A DNA stretch of 64,000 nucleotides from assembly GCF_004341245.1 (NCBI RefSeq), contig NZ_SLWY01000016.1, forward strand, positions 62,001 to 126,000, read 5' to 3'. The stretch is from Plasticicumulans lactativorans (GTDB taxonomy: Bacteria; Pseudomonadota; Gammaproteobacteria; Competibacterales; Competibacteraceae). Both the position numbers and the translations under genes were made by a program. The notes beneath the pieces were generated by a model. The model was not told where the DNA came from and did no database searches. It saw only the letters and a program-made list of their open reading frames with translations. Shown piece after piece: positions 8,898-19,738 of this stretch (its first letter is position 1; every line of letters begins with the position of its first letter).

Positions 8898-9980
8898 ATG
8901 CTGGTCTTTCTTTTCGAACTGCTGACCAAGCTCTACAGCGGTTTCGACGTTTTCCGATACCTCACGCTGCGGGCGATCCTCGGCGTGCTCACGGCCCTGT
9001 TCTTCGCGCTGCTGGTGGGGCCGGCGATGATCCGCCGGCTCAGCCTCTACCAGATCGGCCAGCACGTGCGCAGCGACGGGCCGCAGTCGCACCTGTCCAA
9101 GGCCGGCACGCCGACCATGGGCGGGGCGTTGATCCTGGTGGCGATCGCGCTGTCGACGCTGCTGTGGGCCGACCTGCGCAACAAGTACATCTGGGTCGTG
9201 CTGCTGGTGACGCTCGCCTTCGGCGCCATCGGCTGGATGGACGACTACCGCAAGCTGGTGCTGAAGAACTCCAAGGGGCTGTCGGCGCGCGCCAAGTACG
9301 CCTGGCAATCGCTGTTCGGCCTGGCCGCGGCGGTGGTGCTGTACCTGCTGGCGAGCAACCCGACCGAGACGCAGCTGATCGTGCCGCTGTTCAAGAGCGT
9401 CAAGCTCGACCTCGGGCTGTGGTTCATCCCGCTCACCTATTTCGTGATCGTCGGTTCGAGCAACGCGGTGAACCTGACCGACGGCCTCGACGGCCTCGCG
9501 ATCATGCCCACTGTGATGGTGGCGGGCGCCTTCGGCATCTTCGCCTACCTCTCCGGCAACGCGATCTTCGCCAACTACCTCGGCATCCCGCACGTGCCGG
9601 GGGTGGGCGAGGTGATCGTGTTCTGCGCCGCGATCTTCGGCGCCGGCCTCGGCTTCCTCTGGTTCAACGCCTACCCGGCGCAGGTGTTCATGGGCGACGT
9701 CGGCGCGCTGGCGCTCGGTGCCGCGCTCGGCGCGATCGCCGTGGTGGTGCGCCAGGAGATCGTGCTGGTGATCATGGGGGGCGTGTTCGTGATGGAGACC
9801 GTTTCGGTGATTCTGCAGGTCGGCTCCTACAAGCTCACCGGCCGGCGCATCTTCCGCATGGCGCCGCTGCACCACCACTTCGAACTCAAGGGCTGGCCCG
9901 AACCGCGCGTGATCGTGCGCTTCTGGATCATCACCGTGATTCTGGTGCTGATCGGGCTCGCCACGCTCAAGGTGCGTTGA
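8898..9980 (+). CDS. mraY: Phospho-N-acetylmuramoyl-pentapeptide transferase
   Basis: MraY is the integral membrane enzyme that transfers phospho-MurNAc-pentapeptide to undecaprenyl phosphate, making lipid I. The 360-aa protein is strongly hydrophobic with about ten membrane helices and has the aspartate-rich motif W-M-D-D-Y-R-K near residue 115, [11 protein letters not shown], and the histidine motif [11 protein letters not shown] near the C-terminus. The exact length equals that of E. coli MraY. The end overlaps the murD ATG by one base. Confidence 0.98.
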   Translation: MLVFLFELLTKLYSGFDVFRYLTLRAILGVLTALFFALLVGPAMIRRLSLYQIGQHVRSDGPQSHLSKAGTPTMGGALILVAIALSTLLWADLRNKYIWVVLLVTLAFGAIGWMDDYRKLVLKNSKGLSARAKYAWQSLFGLAAAVVLYLLASNPTETQLIVPLFKSVKLDLGLWFIPLTYFVIVGSSNAVNLTDGLDGLAIMPTVMVAGAFGIFAYLSGNAIFANYLGIPHVPGVGEVIVFCAAIFGAGLGFLWFNAYPAQVFMGDVGALALGAALGAIAVVVRQEIVLVIMGGVFVMETVSVILQVGSYKLTGRRIFRMAPLHHHFELKGWPEPRVIVRFWIITVILVLIGLATLKVR

Positions 9981-11341
9981 TGGACACGTGGCACGATCTC
10001 ACCGGTCTCACGCTCGTCGTCGGACTGGGAGTATCCGGTCTGTCGGCGGTGCGCGCGCTGCGTGCGCTCGGGGCCGAGGTCGCGGTGGCCGATTCGCGCC
10101 CGCACCCGCCCGGCCTCGACACGCTCGCGCGCGAGCATCCCGAGGTGGCGGTCCACCTCGGCGGCTTCGACGCGGCGGTGTTCACGCGCGCCGCACGCCT
10201 GCTGACGAGCCCCGGCGTGGCGCTCGCCACCCCGGCGGTGCGCGCCGCGGTCGCCGCCGGCATCCCGGTGTGGGGCGACATCGAGCTGCTGGCGCGCCTC
10301 AGCACGGTGCCGGTGGCGGCGATCACCGGCTCCAACGGCAAGAGCACCGTCACCACGCTGCTCGGCGAGATGGCCGCGGCGGCCGGGCGCACGGTGGCCG
10401 TCGGCGGCAACCTCGGCACCGCGGCGCTCGATCTCTGGCGCACCACCGAGCACGCCGGGCAGCGGCCCGACCTCTACGTGCTCGAACTGTCGAGCTTCCA
10501 GCTCGAGACCACTGCCAGCCTGAACGCCGCGGCGGCGACCGTGCTCAACCTGAGCCCGGACCACATGGACCGCTACGCCTCGGTGTGGGACTACGCCGAG
10601 GCCAAGCGCCGCGTGTTCCGCGGCGGCGGGGTGATGGTGGTGAACGCCGACGACCCGCTGGTCGAGGCGATGGCCGCGAGCGACCGCGTGGTGCGGCGCT
10701 TCCGCCTGGGCGTGCCGGGGCAGGGCGAGTACGGCACGGTCGAGCGCGACGCCCGCGTGTGGCTCGCCCACGGCGACGAGCCCCTGCTCGCCGCCGACGA
10801 GTTGCGCATCGGCGGCCGGCACAACCTCGCCAACGTGCTCGCCTGCTTCGCGCTGGGCGATGCACTCGGTCTGGAGCGCGCGGCGATGACGCGGGCCGCG
10901 CGCGACTTCGCCGGGCTGGCGCACCGCACCCAGCTGGTCGTCGAAGGAGCCGGCGTGCGCTGGTTCGACGATTCCAAGGGCACCAACGTCGGTGCCACCG
11001 TCGCCGCCGTCGCCGGCCTGTCCGGCCCGCTGGTGGTGATCGCCGGCGGTGACGGCAAGGGGCAGGACTTCGCCCCGCTCGCCGCCGCGTTCGCCGGCAA
11101 GGTGCGCGCGGCGGTGCTGATCGGGCGCGACGCCGCGCTGGTCGCGCGGGCCCTGGACGGCTGCGTCGAGGTGCACCACGCCGGCTCGATGGACGCCGCG
11201 GTGGAACTCGCCGCGCGCCTCGCCCGCCCGGGCGACAGCGTGCTGCTGTCGCCGGCCTGCGCGAGCCTCGACATGTTCAAGGACTACGCCGAACGCGGCC
11301 GGGTGTTCGCCGCCGCTGCGCGGAGGGCTGCCGGATGCTGA
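9980..11341 (+). CDS. murD: UDP-MurNAc-L-alanine:D-glutamate ligase
   Basis: MurD adds D-glutamate to UDP-MurNAc-L-Ala. The 453-aa protein begins with the dinucleotide-fold-like segment LVVGLGVSGLSAVRALRALG, then has the ATP loop GSNGKST at about 117-123, ELSSFQLETT, LNLSPDHMDRY and DDSKGTNVGAT. All are standard MurD motifs. It is slightly longer than the E. coli enzyme (438 aa). It overlaps ftsW by 7 bases. Confidence 0.97.
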   Translation: MDTWHDLTGLTLVVGLGVSGLSAVRALRALGAEVAVADSRPHPPGLDTLAREHPEVAVHLGGFDAAVFTRAARLLTSPGVALATPAVRAAVAAGIPVWGDIELLARLSTVPVAAITGSNGKSTVTTLLGEMAAAAGRTVAVGGNLGTAALDLWRTTEHAGQRPDLYVLELSSFQLETTASLNAAAATVLNLSPDHMDRYASVWDYAEAKRRVFRGGGVMVVNADDPLVEAMAASDRVVRRFRLGVPGQGEYGTVERDARVWLAHGDEPLLAADELRIGGRHNLANVLACFALGDALGLERAAMTRAARDFAGLAHRTQLVVEGAGVRWFDDSKGTNVGATVAAVAGLSGPLVVIAGGDGKGQDFAPLAAAFAGKVRAAVLIGRDAALVARALDGCVEVHHAGSMDAAVELAARLARPGDSVLLSPACASLDMFKDYAERGRVFAAAARRAAGC

Positions 11342-12552
11342 ACATCGCCGGCGTGCTCGCGCGGGTGCGCCCGCCACGCACCGAAGACAGCACCGGGCCG
11401 CTGCCGCCGCTCGACCCGTGGCTGGTGTTCCCGGCGCTCTTGCTGCTCGCGCTCGGCGTGCTGATGGTCACCTCGGCGTCGATGCCGATCGCCGACCGGC
11501 AGGCCGGCCAGCCCTTCTACTTCCTCTACCGGCAGTGCGCCTACGTGACGCTCGGCGTGGTGCTCGGCTACTTCGCCTACCACATCAACACCGAGACCTG
11601 GTACCAGCGCGGGCCGATGCTGCTGCTCGTGGTGATGGGCCTGCTGGTGCTGGTGCTGGTGCCCGGCATCGGCCGGCGCGTCAACGGCTCGTGGCGCTGG
11701 ATCCCGCTCGGCATCATGAACGTGCAGGTGTCGGAGCTCGCCAAGCTGTTCGCGATCGTCTACGTCGCCGGCTACCTGCGCCGGCACGGCGCCGAGCTGC
11801 GCACCTCGATCGTCGCGATGATCCGCCCGCTGCTGGTGCTCGGCGTGCTCGCGCTGCTGCTGCTGATGGAGCCCGACTTCGGCGCCGCGATGGTGATCAT
11901 CTTCGTCGCGCTCGGCATGGTGTTCCTCGGCGGCGTCAACTTCTGGCAGTTCTCGGCGATGCAGCTGCTGGTGGTGTCGGGCATGGCGGTGCTGCTGTGG
12001 TCCTCGCCGTACCGGCGCGCACGCCTGTCGAGCTTCCTCAACCCCTGGGAGGATCCGTTCAACAAGGGCTTCCAGCTCACCCAGTCGCTGATCGCGATCG
12101 GGCGCGGCGAGATGAGCGGTGTCGGCATCGGCGCCTCGGTGCAGAAGCTCTTCTACCTGCCGGAGGCCTACACCGACTTCGTCTTCGCGATCATCGCCGA
12201 GGAGCTCGGCCTGCTCGGCGTGCTCGCGCTGATCGGCCTGTACACCGTCGTCGTGGTGCGCGCCTTCCAGGTCGGCGCGCGCGCCGAGCGGGTGCGGCAG
12301 CCGTTCGCGGCCTCGCTCGCCTACGGCATCGGCCTGTGGATCGGCTTCCAGGCGCTGATCAACATGGGCGTGAACATGGGGGTGCTGCCGACCAAGGGGC
12401 TGACGCTGCCCTTCATCAGCTTCGGCGGTTCCTCGCTGGTGGTGATGTGCGTCGCCTACGCGCTGCTGCTGCGCGCCGACGTCGAGACGCGCCACGACGA
12501 GAACCCGCGCCTGCGCCGTGACCGGCTGCTGCGCAAGGTGCGTGCCCCGTGA
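11335..12552 (+). CDS. ftsW: Peptidoglycan glycosyltransferase FtsW
   Basis: FtsW is the SEDS-family glycan polymerase that works with FtsI at the septum. The 405-aa protein has about ten membrane helices, [10 protein letters not shown], the conserved E-P-D-F-G motif, [27 protein letters not shown] and the closing [16 protein letters not shown]. These are typical of FtsW. The N-terminal extension of about 35 residues before the first helix is cytoplasmic. A start at 11335 overlaps murD by 7 bases, consistent with translational coupling. Confidence 0.97.
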   Translation: MLNIAGVLARVRPPRTEDSTGPLPPLDPWLVFPALLLLALGVLMVTSASMPIADRQAGQPFYFLYRQCAYVTLGVVLGYFAYHINTETWYQRGPMLLLVVMGLLVLVLVPGIGRRVNGSWRWIPLGIMNVQVSELAKLFAIVYVAGYLRRHGAELRTSIVAMIRPLLVLGVLALLLLMEPDFGAAMVIIFVALGMVFLGGVNFWQFSAMQLLVVSGMAVLLWSSPYRRARLSSFLNPWEDPFNKGFQLTQSLIAIGRGEMSGVGIGASVQKLFYLPEAYTDFVFAIIAEELGLLGVLALIGLYTVVVVRAFQVGARAERVRQPFAASLAYGIGLWIGFQALINMGVNMGVLPTKGLTLPFISFGGSSLVVMCVAYALLLRADVETRHDENPRLRRDRLLRKVRAP

Positions 12553-13664
12553 CGCGCCCGGTGGTGATCATGGCGGGCGGCACCGGCGGGCACGTGTTCC
12601 CGGCGCTGGCGGTGGCGGCCGAGCTGCGCACGCGCGGCGTGCCGGTGGTCTGGCTCGGCACCCGCGCCGGCCTGGAGGCGACGCTGGTGCCGGCGCACGG
12701 CTTCCCGATCGAGTGGCTCGGCGTCGCCGGCCTGCGCGGCAAGGGCTGGGCGCGGCGCCTGGCGGCGCCGTGGATGCTGGCGCGCGCCTGCGCGCAGGCG
12801 GTCGCGATCCTGCGCCGCCTGCGGCCGCGCCTCGCGCTCGGCATGGGCGGCTTCGCCAGCGGCCCGGGCGGGCTGATGGCGCGCCTGCTCGGCATTCCGC
12901 TCGCGGTGCACGAGCAGAACGCCATCGCCGGCCTCACCAACCGCGTGCTCGCGTGCTTCGCCGACCCGGTCTGCGAGGCCTTCCCCGGCGCCTTCCCGCC
13001 GGCGCGACGGGCGCAGCTCACCGGCAACCCGGTGCGCGCGGCGATCGCCGCGCTGCCGCCGCCGGCGGAGCGCTTCGCCGGGCGCCAGGGCCGGCCGCGG
13101 CTGCTGGTGCTCGGCGGCAGCCAGGGGGCGCTGGCGCTCAACGCCGTCGTGCCGCAGGCGCTGGCCCTGCTCGACCCCGCCGAACGCCCCGAGGTGCGCC
13201 ATCAGGCGGGCGGCAAGATGCTCGAACAGGCCCGCACCGCCTATGCCACGGCGGCGGTGGAGGCGCAGCTCGAGCCCTTCATCGACGACATGGCGGGCGC
13301 CTACGGCTGGGCCGATCTGGTACTGTGCCGCGCCGGCGCGCTGACCGTGGCCGAACTCGCCGCCGCCGGGGTCGGGAGCCTGCTGGTCCCGTTCCCGCAC
13401 GCGGTGGACGATCACCAGACCGCCAACGGCCGTCACCTCGAACGCGGCGGTGCGGCCTGCCTGATCGATCAGTCCGCGCTGACGGCCGCGCGCCTCGCCG
13501 CCGAACTGCGCGCGCGCCTGGCCGATCGCGCCGGCCTGCTGGCGATGGCCGAAGCCGCCCGCCGGCTGGCCCGGCCCGACGCCGCGCGCCGCGTCACCGA
13601 CCTCTGTCTCACCCGTGCGCTGCCCGCCGCGGCACCGATCGCCTCACAGGATTCGACCCCATGA
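12549..13664 (+). CDS. murG: UDP-GlcNAc:undecaprenyl-PP-MurNAc-pentapeptide GlcNAc transferase
   Basis: MurG converts lipid I to lipid II on the inner face of the membrane. The 371-aa GT28 protein has the N-terminal glycine-rich loop [13 protein letters not shown] at about 9-21, [12 protein letters not shown], the second glycine-rich loop [11 protein letters not shown], and [16 protein letters not shown], followed by [15 protein letters not shown]. The start is a GTG at 12549 overlapping the ftsW stop (GTGA). The murC start overlaps its stop (ATGA). Confidence 0.97.
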   Translation: MTRPVVIMAGGTGGHVFPALAVAAELRTRGVPVVWLGTRAGLEATLVPAHGFPIEWLGVAGLRGKGWARRLAAPWMLARACAQAVAILRRLRPRLALGMGGFASGPGGLMARLLGIPLAVHEQNAIAGLTNRVLACFADPVCEAFPGAFPPARRAQLTGNPVRAAIAALPPPAERFAGRQGRPRLLVLGGSQGALALNAVVPQALALLDPAERPEVRHQAGGKMLEQARTAYATAAVEAQLEPFIDDMAGAYGWADLVLCRAGALTVAELAAAGVGSLLVPFPHAVDDHQTANGRHLERGGAACLIDQSALTAARLAAELRARLADRAGLLAMAEAARRLARPDAARRVTDLCLTRALPAAAPIASQDSTP

Positions 13665-15091
13665 GCACTCTCCCGAACGGACAGCAGGCCATGCGCCGCA
13701 TCCGTCGCATCCATTTCGTCGGCATCGGCGGTGCCGGCATGAGCGGCATCGCCGAGGTGCTGCTCAATCTCGGCTACCAGGTGTCGGGCTCCGACCTCGC
13801 CAGCAACCCGGTCACGCAGCGCCTCACGGCGCTGGGGGCCGCGGTCTACCAGGGGCACGCCGCCGCCCACGTCGCCGGCAAGGACGTCGTGGTGATCTCC
13901 AGCGCGGTGCAGGAGGACAACCCCGAGCTGCTCGCCGCGCGCGAGGCGCGCATCCCGGTGGTACCGCGTGCCGAGATGCTCGCCGAGCTGATGCGCTTCC
14001 GCTACGGCATCGCGGTCGCCGGCACCCACGGCAAGACCACCACCACCAGCCTGATCGCGAGCCTGCTCGCCGAAGGCGGGCTGGACCCGACCTTCGTCAT
14101 CGGCGGCCGCCTCAACAGCGCCGGCGCCAATGCGCGCCTCGGTGCGGGCAAGTACCTGGTGGCCGAGGCCGACGAGTCGGACGCCTCGTTCCTGTACCTG
14201 CAGCCGATGATCTCGGTGGTCACCAACATCGACGCCGATCACCTGTCGACCTACGGCGGCGACTTCGGCCGGCTGCGCGAGACCTTCGTCGAGTTCCTGC
14301 ACCACCTGCCGTTCTACGGCCTCGCCGTGCTCTGCGCCGACGACCCCGAGGTGCGCGCGGTGCTGCCGCGGGTGAGCCGTCCGGTGATCACCTACGGCAC
14401 CACCGAGGACTGCGACGTGCGCGCCACCGACATCGTGCAGCGCGGCATGCAGACGCACTTCACCGCGCACCTGTCGGGCGGCGCGGTGGCGCTCAAGGTC
14501 ACGCTCAACCTGCCGGGGCGCCACAGCGTGCTCAACGCCCTCGCCGCGATCGCCGTCGCGCACGAGCTGGGCGTGCCGGTGACGGCGATCCGCGAGGCGC
14601 TGATCGGTTTCCAGGGCATCGGCCGGCGCTTCCATCAGCACGGCGAGCTGCGCCTGGCCGACGGCGGCCGCGTCGAGCTGATGGACGACTACGGCCATCA
14701 CCCGCGCGAGGTCGCCGCGGTGCTCGACGCGATCCGCGGCGGCTGGCCGGACCGCCGGCTGGTGCTGGCGTTCCAGCCGCACCGCTACTCGCGCACGCGC
14801 GACCTGTTCGAGGACTTCGCGCAGGTGCTGTCGGGCGTCGACGTGCTGCTGCTGACCGACGTCTACGCCGCCGGCGAGAAGCCGATCGCCGGCGCCGATG
14901 GGCGCTCGCTGGCACGGGCGATCCGCGCCCGCGGGCAGGTGGACCCGGTGTTCGTCGACCGTGCCGCGGACCTGCCGGCGGCGCTGCCGGGGGTGCTGCG
15001 TGACGGCGACCTGCTGCTGCTGATGGGGGCCGGCGACATCGGCGCCTGTGCCACCCGGCTCGGCAAGGAAGGACTGCCGCTCGCCGGCTGA
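13661..15091 (+). CDS. murC: UDP-N-acetylmuramate:L-alanine ligase
   Basis: MurC adds the first stem-peptide residue. The 476-aa protein has [21 protein letters not shown] near the start, the ATP loop GTHGKTTT at about 121-128, [25 protein letters not shown] and [10 protein letters not shown], all characteristic of MurC. E. coli MurC is 491 aa. murB is not encoded beside it in this window. It is followed by 68 bp and then ddl. Confidence 0.97.
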   Translation: MSTLPNGQQAMRRIRRIHFVGIGGAGMSGIAEVLLNLGYQVSGSDLASNPVTQRLTALGAAVYQGHAAAHVAGKDVVVISSAVQEDNPELLAAREARIPVVPRAEMLAELMRFRYGIAVAGTHGKTTTTSLIASLLAEGGLDPTFVIGGRLNSAGANARLGAGKYLVAEADESDASFLYLQPMISVVTNIDADHLSTYGGDFGRLRETFVEFLHHLPFYGLAVLCADDPEVRAVLPRVSRPVITYGTTEDCDVRATDIVQRGMQTHFTAHLSGGAVALKVTLNLPGRHSVLNALAAIAVAHELGVPVTAIREALIGFQGIGRRFHQHGELRLADGGRVELMDDYGHHPREVAAVLDAIRGGWPDRRLVLAFQPHRYSRTRDLFEDFAQVLSGVDVLLLTDVYAAGEKPIAGADGRSLARAIRARGQVDPVFVDRAADLPAALPGVLRDGDLLLLMGAGDIGACATRLGKEGLPLAG

Positions 15092-15159
15092 GGCGGCCGG
15101 GCAACCGGTCGGATGGGGTTTCCAGGGCGCGCACCGTGCGCGGCCCGAGGGGGAGGGGA

Positions 15160-16110
15160 ATGACGGGATTGCAGACGCGCGTGGCCGAGGCGAAGGCCTT
15201 CGGCAAGGTCGCCGTGCTCTACGGTGGCTGGTCGGCCGAGCGCGAGGTGTCATTGATGAGCGGCAACGCCGTGCTCGCGGCGCTGCGCGGGCGCGGCGTC
15301 GATGCGCACGGCATCGACGCCGGGCGCGACCTGCTCGCGGTGCTCGCCGGCGGCGGCTTCGACCGCGCCTTCATCGCGCTGCACGGGCCGTTCGGCGAGG
15401 ACGGCACGCTGCAGGGTGCGCTGGAGGTGCTCGGGCTGCCCTACACCGGCAGCGGCGTGCTCGCCTCGGCGCTGTGCATGGACAAATGGCGCACCAAGCT
15501 GCTGTGGCGCGCCGCCGGGCTGCCGGTGCCCGAGTTCGAACTGCTGAGCGCGGCCAGCGACTTCGACGCGGTGGCCGGGCGGCTCGGCCTGCCGCTGTTC
15601 GTGAAGCCGTCGACCCAGGGTTCGAGCGTCGGCGTCAGCAAGGTCCGCCACGTCAGCGAACTGCGCGACGCCTGGGCGCTGGCCGCGCGCTACGACCACG
15701 TGGTGCTGGCCGAGCGGGCGATCGGCGGTGGCGAGTACACCGCGGCGATCGTCGACGGCGAGGCCCTGCCGGTGGTGAAGATCGAGCCGGCGACCGAGTT
15801 CTACGACTACGAGGCCAAGTACTTCCGCGACGACACGCAGTACCGCTGCCCCTGCGGCCTGCCGCCGGCGCGCGAGGCCGAACTGCGCGCGCTGGCGCGG
15901 AGCGCCTTCGAACTCGTCGGCGGGCGCAGCTGGGGGCGCGTCGACTTCCTGCTCGACGAGGCCGGCGCCGCGTACCTGCTCGAGGTCAATACCGCCCCGG
16001 GCATGACCGGGCACAGCCTGGTGCCGATGGCGGCGCGCGCGGCCGGAGCCGATTTCCCGGCGCTGTGCTGGCGCATCCTCGAAACCACACTGACCGAGGG
16101 CGGCGCGTGA
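15160..16110 (+). CDS. ddl: D-alanine:D-alanine ligase
   Basis: Ddl makes the D-Ala-D-Ala dipeptide used by MurF. The 316-aa ATP-grasp protein has [14 protein letters not shown] at the N-terminus, [45 protein letters not shown] and the C-terminal [16 protein letters not shown] metal- and ATP-binding block. I chose the ATG at 15160 because GAGGGGGAGGGGA lies just upstream. An in-frame start at 15136 is possible but weaker. The end overlaps the ftsQ GTG. Confidence 0.97.
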   Translation: MTGLQTRVAEAKAFGKVAVLYGGWSAEREVSLMSGNAVLAALRGRGVDAHGIDAGRDLLAVLAGGGFDRAFIALHGPFGEDGTLQGALEVLGLPYTGSGVLASALCMDKWRTKLLWRAAGLPVPEFELLSAASDFDAVAGRLGLPLFVKPSTQGSSVGVSKVRHVSELRDAWALAARYDHVVLAERAIGGGEYTAAIVDGEALPVVKIEPATEFYDYEAKYFRDDTQYRCPCGLPPAREAELRALARSAFELVGGRSWGRVDFLLDEAGAAYLLEVNTAPGMTGHSLVPMAARAAGADFPALCWRILETTLTEGGA

Positions 16111-17021
16111 GCGCCTGGGCGCCGGTGGAAGGAGCGGCCGTGCTGCGGCGGCGGCGCAAGCGCGGCGCGACGCCGCGCGCCGCGCGCGAGCCCGGCAGCG
16201 AGCGCCGCTGGGCCGCGGGCCTCGGCGGCAAGCTGCTGCGCCTGGTCGGGACGCTGGCGGCGCTGGCGGCGATCGGCTGGGGCGGGCTGCGCACGGCCGA
16301 ATGGATGCTCTCGGAAGGCGCCTTCCCGCTGCGCCAGGTGCGCGTGGAGGGCGACCTGCGCAACCTCGACGCCGACGACGCAAAGCGCGTGGTGGAGCCC
16401 TATCTCGGCCGCAACTTCTTCATGCTGAACATGGCCGCGCTGCACGCGGCCTTCGCCGAGAATCCCTGGGTGGAGCAGGTGGCGGTGAGCCGGCGCTGGC
16501 CGGACACGCTGCTGGTGAGCTTCACCGAGCGCGTGCCCTACGCGCACTGGGGCGACGGCGAGATGCTCGACCAGAAGGGGCAGCGCTTCCGCCCCGGCAC
16601 CATCCGCGAGCGTCACGACTGGCCCCGCCTGCACGGGCCGAACGGCCACGAGGCGCTGCTGATGCGCATCTACGCCGACACCCGTCGGGCGCTGGCGCCG
16701 CTCGGGCTCAAGGTCGTGCGCGTGTACGAGGACGCCCGCGCGGCATGGACGGTGGTGCTCGACAACGGCATCGAACTCAGCCTGGGGCGCGAGCAGTTCG
16801 ACACGCGCCTGCAGCGTTTCATCGAAATCTACCCGAAGGTACTGGCAGCGCAGGCCGAGCGCGTCGCCGCGGTGGACTTGCGCTACGTCAACGGTTTCGC
16901 CGTGCGCTGGCGCCCCGCGCCGGCCGATGCGCCGCCGCCGCGCCCGGCGCCGGCCGATCCGGTCGCCGCTACGCAGCGCACCGGCGATCCCAGCGCCACC
17001 GGGTTACGAATCGCCGGTTGA
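16107..17021 (+). CDS. ftsQ: Cell division protein FtsQ
   Basis: FtsQ is a bitopic divisome protein that recruits FtsL/FtsB. It has a basic cytoplasmic tail (RRRRKRG), one membrane helix (about residues 47-66), then a POTRA domain beginning [16 protein letters not shown] and the FtsQ domain with [19 protein letters not shown], a very typical segment. The C-terminus is a proline/alanine-rich tail. At 304 aa it is longer than E. coli FtsQ (276). Two starts are plausible: the GTG at 16107 overlapping ddl, or a GTG at 16140 with a better AAGGAG five bases upstream, which would shorten the protein by 11 residues. Confidence 0.94.
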   Translation: MSAWAPVEGAAVLRRRRKRGATPRAAREPGSERRWAAGLGGKLLRLVGTLAALAAIGWGGLRTAEWMLSEGAFPLRQVRVEGDLRNLDADDAKRVVEPYLGRNFFMLNMAALHAAFAENPWVEQVAVSRRWPDTLLVSFTERVPYAHWGDGEMLDQKGQRFRPGTIRERHDWPRLHGPNGHEALLMRIYADTRRALAPLGLKVVRVYEDARAAWTVVLDNGIELSLGREQFDTRLQRFIEIYPKVLAAQAERVAAVDLRYVNGFAVRWRPAPADAPPPRPAPADPVAATQRTGDPSATGLRIAG

Positions 17022-17044
17022 CGGCAGCAAGCAAGCGAGTACGC

Positions 17045-18277
17045 ATGTCACGCAAACACGAAAAACGCATGGTCGTCGGCCTCGACATCGGCACCTCCAA
17101 GGTGGTGGCGATGGTCGGTGAGACCGGCCCCGACGGGCGCATCGAGGTCATCGGCGTCGGCACCCATCCGTCGCGGGGGCTGAAGAAGGGCGTGGTGGTC
17201 AACATCGAGTCCACCGTGCAGTCGATCCAGCGCGCGGTCGAGGAGGCCGAGCGCATGTCGGGCTGCTCGATCCACTCGGTGCACACCGGCATCGCCGGCA
17301 GCCACATCCGCAGCCAGAACTCCTACGGCATCGTGCCGATCCGCGAGAAGGAAGTGACCCAGGCCGACGTCGACCGCGTGATCGAGGCCGCCGGCGCGGT
17401 CGCGATCCCCACCGACCAGAAGGTGCTGCACATCCTGCCGCAGGAGTTCCTGATCGATCACCAGGAGGGCATCCGCGAGCCGATCGGCATGTCGGGGGTG
17501 CGCCTGGAAGCCAAGGTGCACATGGTCACCGGCGCGGTCAGCGCCGCGCAGAACATCGTCAAGTGCGTCGAGCGCTGCAGCCTCGAGGTCGACGACATCA
17601 TCCTGCAGCCGCTCGCCTCGGCGCGGGCGGTGCTGACCGAGGACGAGAAGGAGCTCGGCGTGTGCCTGGTCGACATCGGCGGCGGCACCACCGACATCGC
17701 GGTGTTCGTCAACGGTGCCATCCAGCACTCGGCGGTGATCCCGATCGCCGGCGACCAGGTCACCAACGACATCGCCGTGGCCTTCCGCACCCCCACGCAG
17801 TACGCGGAGGACATCAAGACGAGCCACGCCTGCTGCCTGACGGCGCTCGCCAGCGCCGACGAGATCATCGAGGTGCCGAGCGTGGGCGAGCGCGCCCCCC
17901 GGCAACTGTCGCGGCAGACCCTCGCCGAGGTCGTGGAGCCGCGTTACGAGGAACTGTTCGGGCTGGTGCAGGCGGAACTCCGCCGCAGCGGCTTCGAGGA
18001 CATGATCGCCGCCGGCATCGTCCTGACCGGCGGCAGTTCACGCATCCGCGGCGCGGTGGAACTGGCCGAGGAGGTGTTCCACATGCCGGTGCGCCAGGGC
18101 GTGCCGCTGTACGTGACGGGGCAGCCCGAGATCATCGGCAACCCCGTGTACGCGACGGCGGTGGGCCTGCTGCTGGTCGGCGGTGAAACCCGGATGCAGG
18201 GTCGGGGCAGTCCCACGGTGCGCGAGCGGCAGGGCCTGCTCGCGCGGATGAAAAACTGGTTCCAGGGCAATTTCTGA
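17045..18277 (+). CDS. ftsA: Cell division protein FtsA
   Basis: FtsA is the actin-like ATPase that tethers FtsZ to the membrane. The 410-aa protein has the phosphate-1 loop GLDIGTSKV near residues 12-20, the SHUT-domain region with SGCSIHSVHTGIAGSHI, VDIGGGTTDIAVF (phosphate-2), and VLTGGSSRIRG (adenosine motif). It ends in an amphipathic helix (LLARMKNWFQGNF), the membrane-targeting sequence. It sits 23 bp after ftsQ and 57 bp before ftsZ. Confidence 0.97.
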   Translation: MSRKHEKRMVVGLDIGTSKVVAMVGETGPDGRIEVIGVGTHPSRGLKKGVVVNIESTVQSIQRAVEEAERMSGCSIHSVHTGIAGSHIRSQNSYGIVPIREKEVTQADVDRVIEAAGAVAIPTDQKVLHILPQEFLIDHQEGIREPIGMSGVRLEAKVHMVTGAVSAAQNIVKCVERCSLEVDDIILQPLASARAVLTEDEKELGVCLVDIGGGTTDIAVFVNGAIQHSAVIPIAGDQVTNDIAVAFRTPTQYAEDIKTSHACCLTALASADEIIEVPSVGERAPRQLSRQTLAEVVEPRYEELFGLVQAELRRSGFEDMIAAGIVLTGGSSRIRGAVELAEEVFHMPVRQGVPLYVTGQPEIIGNPVYATAVGLLLVGGETRMQGRGSPTVRERQGLLARMKNWFQGNF

Positions 18278-18334
18278 GTTCCGTGGCCGCGCCGCGTGGC
18301 CGGCGCGCCAGCACTCGCGAGGAGTACAACAACC

Positions 18335-19513
18335 ATGTTCGAGATCATGGATTCCAGCAGCCAACAAGACGCGATCATCAAGGTCATCGGTATCGGTGGC
18401 GGTGGCGGCAACGCCGTGCAGCACATGGTGACGGCCCACGCGATCGAGGGTGTGGACTTCATCTGCGCCAACACCGATGCGCAGGCGCTACGGGCGTACA
18501 CGTCGATGCACGCGCTGCAGCTCGGCGGCGGCATCACCAAGGGGCTGGGCGCGGGCGCCAACCCCGAGGTCGGCAAGAAGGCCGCGATGGAGGACCGCGA
18601 GCGCATCCGCGAGGTGCTCGACGGCGCCGACATGGTGTTCATCACCGCCGGCATGGGCGGTGGCACCGGCACCGGCGGGGCGCCGATCGTGGCGCAGGTG
18701 GCGCGCGAACTGGGCATCCTCACCGTGGCGGTGGTCACCAAACCGTTCTCGTTCGAAGGCAAGAAGCGCATGGACATCGCGGTCCAGGGCATCAAGGAGC
18801 TCTCCGACGAGGTCGATTCGCTGATCACGATCCCGAACGAGAAGCTGCTGCCGGTGCTCGGCAAGGGCGCGACGCTGCTCGATGCGTTCCGGGCGGCGAA
18901 CGACGTGCTCGCCGGCGCGGTGCAGGGCATCGCCGAGCTGATCACCCGCCCCGGCCTGATCAACGTCGACTTCGCCGACGTGCGCACGGTGATGTCGGAG
19001 ATGGGCGTGGCGATGATGGGCACCGGCCGCGCCACCGGCAACGGCCGCGCGCGCGAGGCCGCCGAGGCGGCGATCGCGAGCCCGCTGCTGGAGAACATCG
19101 ACCTCGCCGGGGCCAAGGGCCTGCTGGTCAACATCACCGCCGGTGTCGACCTGACCATCGGGGAGTTCCACGAGGTCGGCGACATCGTGCGCGAGCTCGC
19201 CGCGGACGATGCCACCGTGGTGGTCGGCACGGTGATCGATCCCGACATGAGCAACGAGCTGCGCGTGACCATCGTGGCGACCGGCATCGGCCAGCGCGCC
19301 CCCGGCGAGATGCCGGCGCACGTCCCCGCCGCCGCGCCGGCGGTGCGCGTGGTGCAGACCCGTCAGCACGCCACCGAGCGCGAGGCGCGGGTCGAGCGCA
19401 CGGCCCCCGCCGCTGCCAAGGCCACCAAGCCGGCCACCGACCTGTTCGATCGCAACGAGGCCGATCTCGAGTATCTCGACATTCCCGCCTTCCTCCGCCG
19501 CCAGGCGGATTGA
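18335..19513 (+). CDS. ftsZ: Cell division protein FtsZ
   Basis: FtsZ is the tubulin-like GTPase that forms the Z ring. The 392-aa protein has the N-terminal [17 protein letters not shown] nucleotide site, the tubulin signature GGGTGTG at 108-114, and the T7-loop segment [12 protein letters not shown] variable linker (about 320-370) follows. The conserved C-terminal peptide [14 protein letters not shown] binds FtsA and other partners such as ZapD, whose gene is at 26.3-27.1 kb. Start ATG 18335 has GAGGAG ten bases upstream. Confidence 0.98.
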   Translation: MFEIMDSSSQQDAIIKVIGIGGGGGNAVQHMVTAHAIEGVDFICANTDAQALRAYTSMHALQLGGGITKGLGAGANPEVGKKAAMEDRERIREVLDGADMVFITAGMGGGTGTGGAPIVAQVARELGILTVAVVTKPFSFEGKKRMDIAVQGIKELSDEVDSLITIPNEKLLPVLGKGATLLDAFRAANDVLAGAVQGIAELITRPGLINVDFADVRTVMSEMGVAMMGTGRATGNGRAREAAEAAIASPLLENIDLAGAKGLLVNITAGVDLTIGEFHEVGDIVRELAADDATVVVGTVIDPDMSNELRVTIVATGIGQRAPGEMPAHVPAAAPAVRVVQTRQHATEREARVERTAPAAAKATKPATDLFDRNEADLEYLDIPAFLRRQAD

Positions 19514-19549
19514 CGCCACGGCCGGCACATCGCTGCCGGCCACCGCGAT

Positions 19550-19602
19550 GCCGCAACGCTGTTGTATTGACGCAAATCAATGTTGCAATGTTGCGTTGCG
19601 GC
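19550..19602. promoter_or_regulatory. FNR/ANR-like box inside a long inverted repeat, ftsZ-lpxC gap
   Basis: TTGACGCAAATCAA (19567-19580) matches 9 of the 10 defined positions of the FNR/ANR consensus TTGAT-N4-ATCAA. It lies in the 33-nt interval of a perfect inverted repeat, GCCGCAACGC (19550-19559) and GCGTTGCGGC (19593-19602). This is the largest gap in the dcw cluster (225 bp) and probably holds the lpxC promoter, but I see no clear -10/-35 pair. Regulation by oxygen or by another regulator is an inference from the motif only. Confidence 0.4.
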
Positions 19603-19738
19603 GATGCAAAATGCCGCCATGTGCCGCCGAGGGGCTGTATCGGCTCCCGGCGGCTTTGAGTAGCTCGACCATCGGTCGACCGGACGGTATCGGTTCCGGA
19701 CGTCTCCGAGGTGGTCGCCAGGCGCGGTGGGGGTAGGC

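Noticed and set aside
7452-9878. 808-codon open frame on the minus strand opposite murF and mraY
   Set aside because: Same cause: a shadow of GC-rich coding sequence. The translation is rich in His/Arg/Asp and has no recognisable motif.
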